64,000 nt of DNA from positions 186,001-250,000 of the forward strand of contig NZ_FQXT01000002.1 of assembly GCF_900130045.1 (NCBI RefSeq), written 5' to 3'. Source of the DNA: Leeuwenhoekiella palythoae. Its GTDB lineage: Bacteria; Bacteroidota; Bacteroidia; Flavobacteriales; Flavobacteriaceae. The notes beneath the pieces are model-generated. The model had not been told where the DNA came from, searched no databases, and worked only from the letters and a program-made list of their open reading frames with translations. Positions within the stretch are counted from its first letter, which is position 1, and each line of letters starts with the position of its first letter. This document shows, in pieces, positions 60,965-64,000 of this stretch. The position numbers and the translations under genes are program-made.

Positions 60965-61939
60965 TTACTTTTTATCTACAAACTTTACCGATCTTAAAAT
61001 AGATTCCAGCTCAAAAAGATTATCTCTTTTATTCGCCGAAGGTTTAAATACAAAGCCTTCTAGCACAAGATATCTATCATTCTCTTTATCATCAACAGTA
61101 AAGTTAACAAAGGGCCCCGCCATATAACGCCCTTTAACTTCCCAAATACCATTCATTTGATACGCCGGTCTTCCTGCAATTGTAGTTTCAGAAAGGTAAG
61201 GAGCAAATGCAGCTTCGGTAATAAAGCGCATACCTTCACTTACAGTAATGTTATCTCCGCCTATAGAATCTCGCATTTTGATCAATGAGCCAATGGTGTT
61301 AGAGTCGCGATCGATAAGATTGTAAGGCACCTCATATACCGTAATGTTCATATCGCCGTTAGGAATGTCTTTTCTGATCCAGAAAAAGTCCTCATCTTCT
61401 TTAGCATAGCGATAAGCTGTGGGGAATTTCATTGTGATCCCAAAAGCTTCGGTGAGCGGTTTATCTTCTTTAAGCGAAAGACTAATTCTTCTAACTTTTT
61501 CAGTAAACTCGGTTTCCTTAATGGTGTTTACAATTTGAGCACTGTCCTGCTTGATCAGATTAATGATCGCTTCTTCAGTAGGACCTTTAACTAAAATTCC
61601 CGTTTGCGGGCGGGCATATTCATCTTTAATAATTTCTAAAGCTGCAGTATCAGCCTGCTCGATCTTTAAAAACGTACGTTGCTTTCGCATAAAGCCAGAA
61701 AAAGCTTCATCAGGCATCTGATTGATCGCAAACATAGGCTCTACTTGTGGCAAACCATTTATGGGCCCCGCGAGTTTCTCCCGAATGCTCTCCCCTACCG
61801 GACCTTCCCACATCGTATTAGGCATCACCACAGTAAGGTTGTTTAAGGCTCCGGAGGAAGCTGATAAGATTTTGCTTGAAGGCTTATCGTTACAAGCCAC
61901 CAGCGCAAAAATTAAAAAGGCTAGGATTAGTTTTTGCAT
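60965..61939 (-). CDS. DUF4837 lipoprotein
   Basis: 324-aa lipoprotein with signal MQKLILAFLIFALVAC (cysteine 16). The mature part matches the DUF4837 family of Bacteroidota, function unknown; an alpha/beta pattern with the MPNTMWEGPVGESIREKL stretch near the start is characteristic. It follows the MltD-like gene by 19 bases on the same strand, so they are probably one operon concerned with the envelope. Confidence 0.85.
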   Translation of the reverse strand: MQKLILAFLIFALVACNDKPSSKILSASSGALNNLTVVMPNTMWEGPVGESIREKLAGPINGLPQVEPMFAINQMPDEAFSGFMRKQRTFLKIEQADTAALEIIKDEYARPQTGILVKGPTEEAIINLIKQDSAQIVNTIKETEFTEKVRRISLSLKEDKPLTEAFGITMKFPTAYRYAKEDEDFFWIRKDIPNGDMNITVYEVPYNLIDRDSNTIGSLIKMRDSIGGDNITVSEGMRFITEAAFAPYLSETTIAGRPAYQMNGIWEVKGRYMAGPFVNFTVDDKENDRYLVLEGFVFKPSANKRDNLFELESILRSVKFVDKK

Positions 61940-61958
61940 AACATAAATAGGTTTAGAG

Positions 61959-63557
61959 TTAGTTAGCTATAACCAAGGTCATTCCCGGTTTGAGTTTTGT
62001 ACCGCTAATATCGTTCCAAACTTTAAGGTTCTCTGCACTTACTCCGGGAAATTTGCGTGCGATCTTCCATAGACTATCTCCTTTGCGCACCACATATTTC
62101 TTCTGAGAACTCCCAGAGCTGCTTTGCGATGAAGCCACTGAAGCTGACGGTTTACTGGGATACAAGGTTAATCGCTGCCCTATACGTAAGTTGTTAGAGC
62201 GTAAATTATTCCAGCGTTTGATCTGAGAAACACCAACTCCATAACGCTCTGCAATTTTTCCTAGATAATCACCGCTGCGCACTCTGTAACTAATGCTTGA
62301 CGGAACTTCCAGATATTCAGGCAATGTTTTTTCATCGCGTTCTAATTCTTTTTTAGCTGTTTGATAAATATTATTTTCATTCGCTACAAAAGGTCCAATC
62401 GCGGTGATAGGTAAGCGCAAATAATAGTTTTCATCTGCTACAAACGGGATTACATCCAGTTTATATGCTGGATTTAAAAACTGAATTTCTTCAAGGGAAA
62501 CACCGGTATATGACGAAACTTGCTGTAAAGTAATGGTCTCTTTCACCTTGATGGTATCAGTTTCAAAATAATTGACATCAGGTTGTGCCGGGTGATAGCC
62601 GTGTTCTTCAGCATATTCAAAGATATACATGGTTGCTAAAAATGCCGGAATATACCCTGCTGTCTCGCGAGGAAGATGATGCCTGATATTCCAATAATTG
62701 GTTCTTCCGCCACTACGACGAATGGCTTTGCTCACATTTCCGGGTCCTGAATTATAACTTGCTAACGCCAGATCCCAATCGCCAAAAATCTCATATAACT
62801 TAGATAAGTATTGTGCGGCAGCTTCAGTAGAAAGAATAGGATCCATACGCTCATCAACGTACGAACTGATATCTAGACCATACAATTTTCCTGTATTGAA
62901 CATAAATTGCCACATGCCCGTAGCTCCAACTCTGGATTTAGCTCTGGGACGTAATGCCGATTCTACGATTGCCAAATATTTAAGCTCAAGCGGCATATCG
63001 TATTTATCAAAGGTTTGCTCAAACCCGGGGAAATAAAACTGGGACAAACCCATTAAACGCTCTAACGTGGGTTTGTGCCGCTTTAAATATCCTTTAATGA
63101 CATTTTCTAAGGAAGGATTATACTCAACATTAAACGGAGTGCGCGCATTAAGGTCTGCTAAACGCTTTTTAAGCGTTTCTGTGGTGAGTTCGGGATAATC
63201 TACCTCTTCATAGTTTGTATCTTCCACTAAAGCCGCCATATCGTCGTATAGCGTGTTTGTGGTAAGTTCTTCTAACCAAAGTTTATCAACCTTAGCCGGA
63301 AATTTACGGTCGTTGAGTTTTTTTGAAGTGCTGTCCCACTTAACTTCTTTAAAAAGAAAAGGCTCAGGAACTTTTTGAACCACATGAGCATTAGCGCTGT
63401 TAAGTTCGCGCATGAGATTCTTGAGTTCTACCGTATCTACAATGGGTAGGGATTGAGAAATTTGCAGTGTTGCTGCATTAGGGTTTTTCTTCTGGGCGTA
63501 AGATGCCAACGAGGTCATGATCGCAAAAGCATAACCGAGACAATAACGTTTTTTCAT
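61959..63557 (-). CDS. LysM-containing lytic transglycosylase (MltD-type)
   Basis: 532-aa periplasmic peptidoglycan lytic transglycosylase. Signal peptide (about 1-21), a helical linker, an SLT catalytic domain with E199 in IVESALRPRAKSRVGATGMWQFM and ALASYNSGPGNV, then LysM modules, two clear ones at about 430-475 (VRSGDYLGKIAERYGV) and 486-531 (VRKGDSLWKIARKF) that bind glycan strands, plus a weaker LysM-like stretch around 335-390. Length is normal for MltD. Upstream of DUF4837 and downstream of pgk on the same strand. Confidence 0.93.
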   Translation of the reverse strand: MKKRYCLGYAFAIMTSLASYAQKKNPNAATLQISQSLPIVDTVELKNLMRELNSANAHVVQKVPEPFLFKEVKWDSTSKKLNDRKFPAKVDKLWLEELTTNTLYDDMAALVEDTNYEEVDYPELTTETLKKRLADLNARTPFNVEYNPSLENVIKGYLKRHKPTLERLMGLSQFYFPGFEQTFDKYDMPLELKYLAIVESALRPRAKSRVGATGMWQFMFNTGKLYGLDISSYVDERMDPILSTEAAAQYLSKLYEIFGDWDLALASYNSGPGNVSKAIRRSGGRTNYWNIRHHLPRETAGYIPAFLATMYIFEYAEEHGYHPAQPDVNYFETDTIKVKETITLQQVSSYTGVSLEEIQFLNPAYKLDVIPFVADENYYLRLPITAIGPFVANENNIYQTAKKELERDEKTLPEYLEVPSSISYRVRSGDYLGKIAERYGVGVSQIKRWNNLRSNNLRIGQRLTLYPSKPSASVASSQSSSGSSQKKYVVRKGDSLWKIARKFPGVSAENLKVWNDISGTKLKPGMTLVIAN

Positions 63558-63642
63558 ATGTGTTTACAACGATGCAAACGCTAAAGTCGTATTTTTTAAT
63601 TAAAATCTAAAACGCCCGGAAGAAAGCCTAAATCATTTTATA

Positions 63643-64000
63643 CTATTCTTTGATAGCTGCTATACCGGGAAGTTCTTTACCCTCAAGCATTTCTAGCATC
63701 GCACCGCCACCGGTAGACACATAACTTACTTTATTTTCAAAGCCAAATTGTTTTACAGCAGCAACACTATCACCTCCTCCAACAAGAGAGAACGTACCAT
63801 TGCTAGTCGCTTCAGCGATTGCATCACCTAGTGCGATGGTTCCTTTAGCAAAAGGCTCCATTTCAAAAACACCTAAAGGTCCGTTCCAAAGAATGGTTTT
63901 GCTGTTTTTTACAACCTGAGCAAAATTCTCTAAAGATTTTGGTCCTGCATCAAGACCTTGCCATCCATCAGGAATCTTGTCAATAGGCTCCACTTTAGTA
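63643..64000 (-). CDS. pgk: Phosphoglycerate kinase, C-terminal part (partial)
   Basis: Glycolytic enzyme converting 1,3-bisphosphoglycerate and ADP to 3-phosphoglycerate and ATP. Only the last third is present: the frame runs to the window edge (the GTG at 63993 is an internal valine). Visible motifs are [30 protein letters not shown] and [19 protein letters not shown], all C-terminal PGK signatures. It precedes the MltD-like gene on the same strand with an 85-base gap. Confidence 0.97.
   Translation of the reverse strand, partial: TKVEPIDKIPDGWQGLDAGPKSLENFAQVVKNSKTILWNGPLGVFEMEPFAKGTIALGDAIAEATSNGTFSLVGGGDSVAAVKQFGFENKVSYVSTGGGAMLEMLEGKELPGIAAIKE

Overview
The window is a 64 kb piece of a Bacteroidota chromosome, almost certainly from a (marine-type) Flavobacteriaceae member. 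The evidence is the gliding/type IX secretion genes gldH and sprE/porW, ATP synthase genes with a long AtpB and without atpD/atpC, many flavobacterial domain-of-unknown-function families (DUF4292, DUF4837, DUF4254, DUF5687, DUF6168, DUF6341, DUF6427, DUF6909), and repeated TAnnTTTG-type promoter boxes, the -7 element of Bacteroidota. No species is claimed. No rRNA, tRNA, CRISPR array, insertion sequence or phage genes were seen.

Layout. 1-1.2 kb: the end of a fused peptide ABC-transporter ATPase, with a 40-codon membrane microprotein overlapping its stop on the other strand. 1.6-3.6 kb: CoA-transferase genes scoA and scoB with a peroxiredoxin gene between them. 3.7-7.7 kb: ricT, gldH and a class A penicillin-binding protein in one operon. 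8-9.5 kb: trhO, then a long gap upstream of recA that holds an ownerless terminator. 9.5-13 kb: recA, a lipoprotein, and an ECF sigma factor overlapping a protein that joins an anti-sigma-like cytoplasmic tail, one membrane helix, a low-complexity spacer and an outer-membrane barrel. 13-19.3 kb: plsC, trpS, dprA, an HU-CCDC81/SPOR protein, a thioesterase and an AbgB-like amidohydrolase. 19.4-26.3 kb: an envelope operon on the minus strand (lipoprotein, flippase, dut, sugar nucleotidyltransferase, TPR protein, DUF4292 lipoprotein, EnvC-like activator). 26.4-35.5 kb: a minus-strand run sprE - bactofilin - atpZ - DUF6168 - atpB - atpE - atpF - atpH - atpA - (four-helix-bundle S23 gene) - atpG. 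35.6-41.2 kb: an unrecognised exported protein, an ABC exporter pair (DUF5687 plus ATPase), a ferredoxin-type reductase and a nitronate monooxygenase-like enzyme. 41.3-45.8 kb: a GT9 glycosyltransferase and DUF4254 gene, then a methyltransferase and putative endonuclease (type II restriction-modification) wedged next to the DUF6427/DUF6341 pair. 45.9-60.9 kb: purD, then a polysaccharide region (CapK-like ligase, GT2, WcaJ-like initiator, GT4, Wzy, a second membrane protein, Wzx, a Wzz-like protein) whose minus-strand operon starts with an M23 peptidase, a GH3 enzyme and a DUF6909 protein; tatA diverges from it. 61-64 kb: a DUF4837 lipoprotein, an MltD-like transglycosylase, and the end of pgk.

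The main theme is envelope biology: peptidoglycan synthesis and remodelling (PBP1A, EnvC-like, M23, MltD, SPOR), surface polysaccharide assembly, gliding/T9SS, and lipoproteins, mixed with housekeeping genes. The most unusual points are the apparent dual-membrane anti-sigma protein next to its sigma factor (11.06-13.05 kb), the S23 gene inserted in the atp operon between near-identical 13-bp direct repeats that contain stop codons (27.33-27.71 kb), the compact restriction-modification pair with an unrecognised PD-(D/E)xK-like nuclease (42.97-44.65 kb), the ownerless terminator upstream of recA, and the hidden 40-aa membrane ORF at 1.03-1.16 kb.
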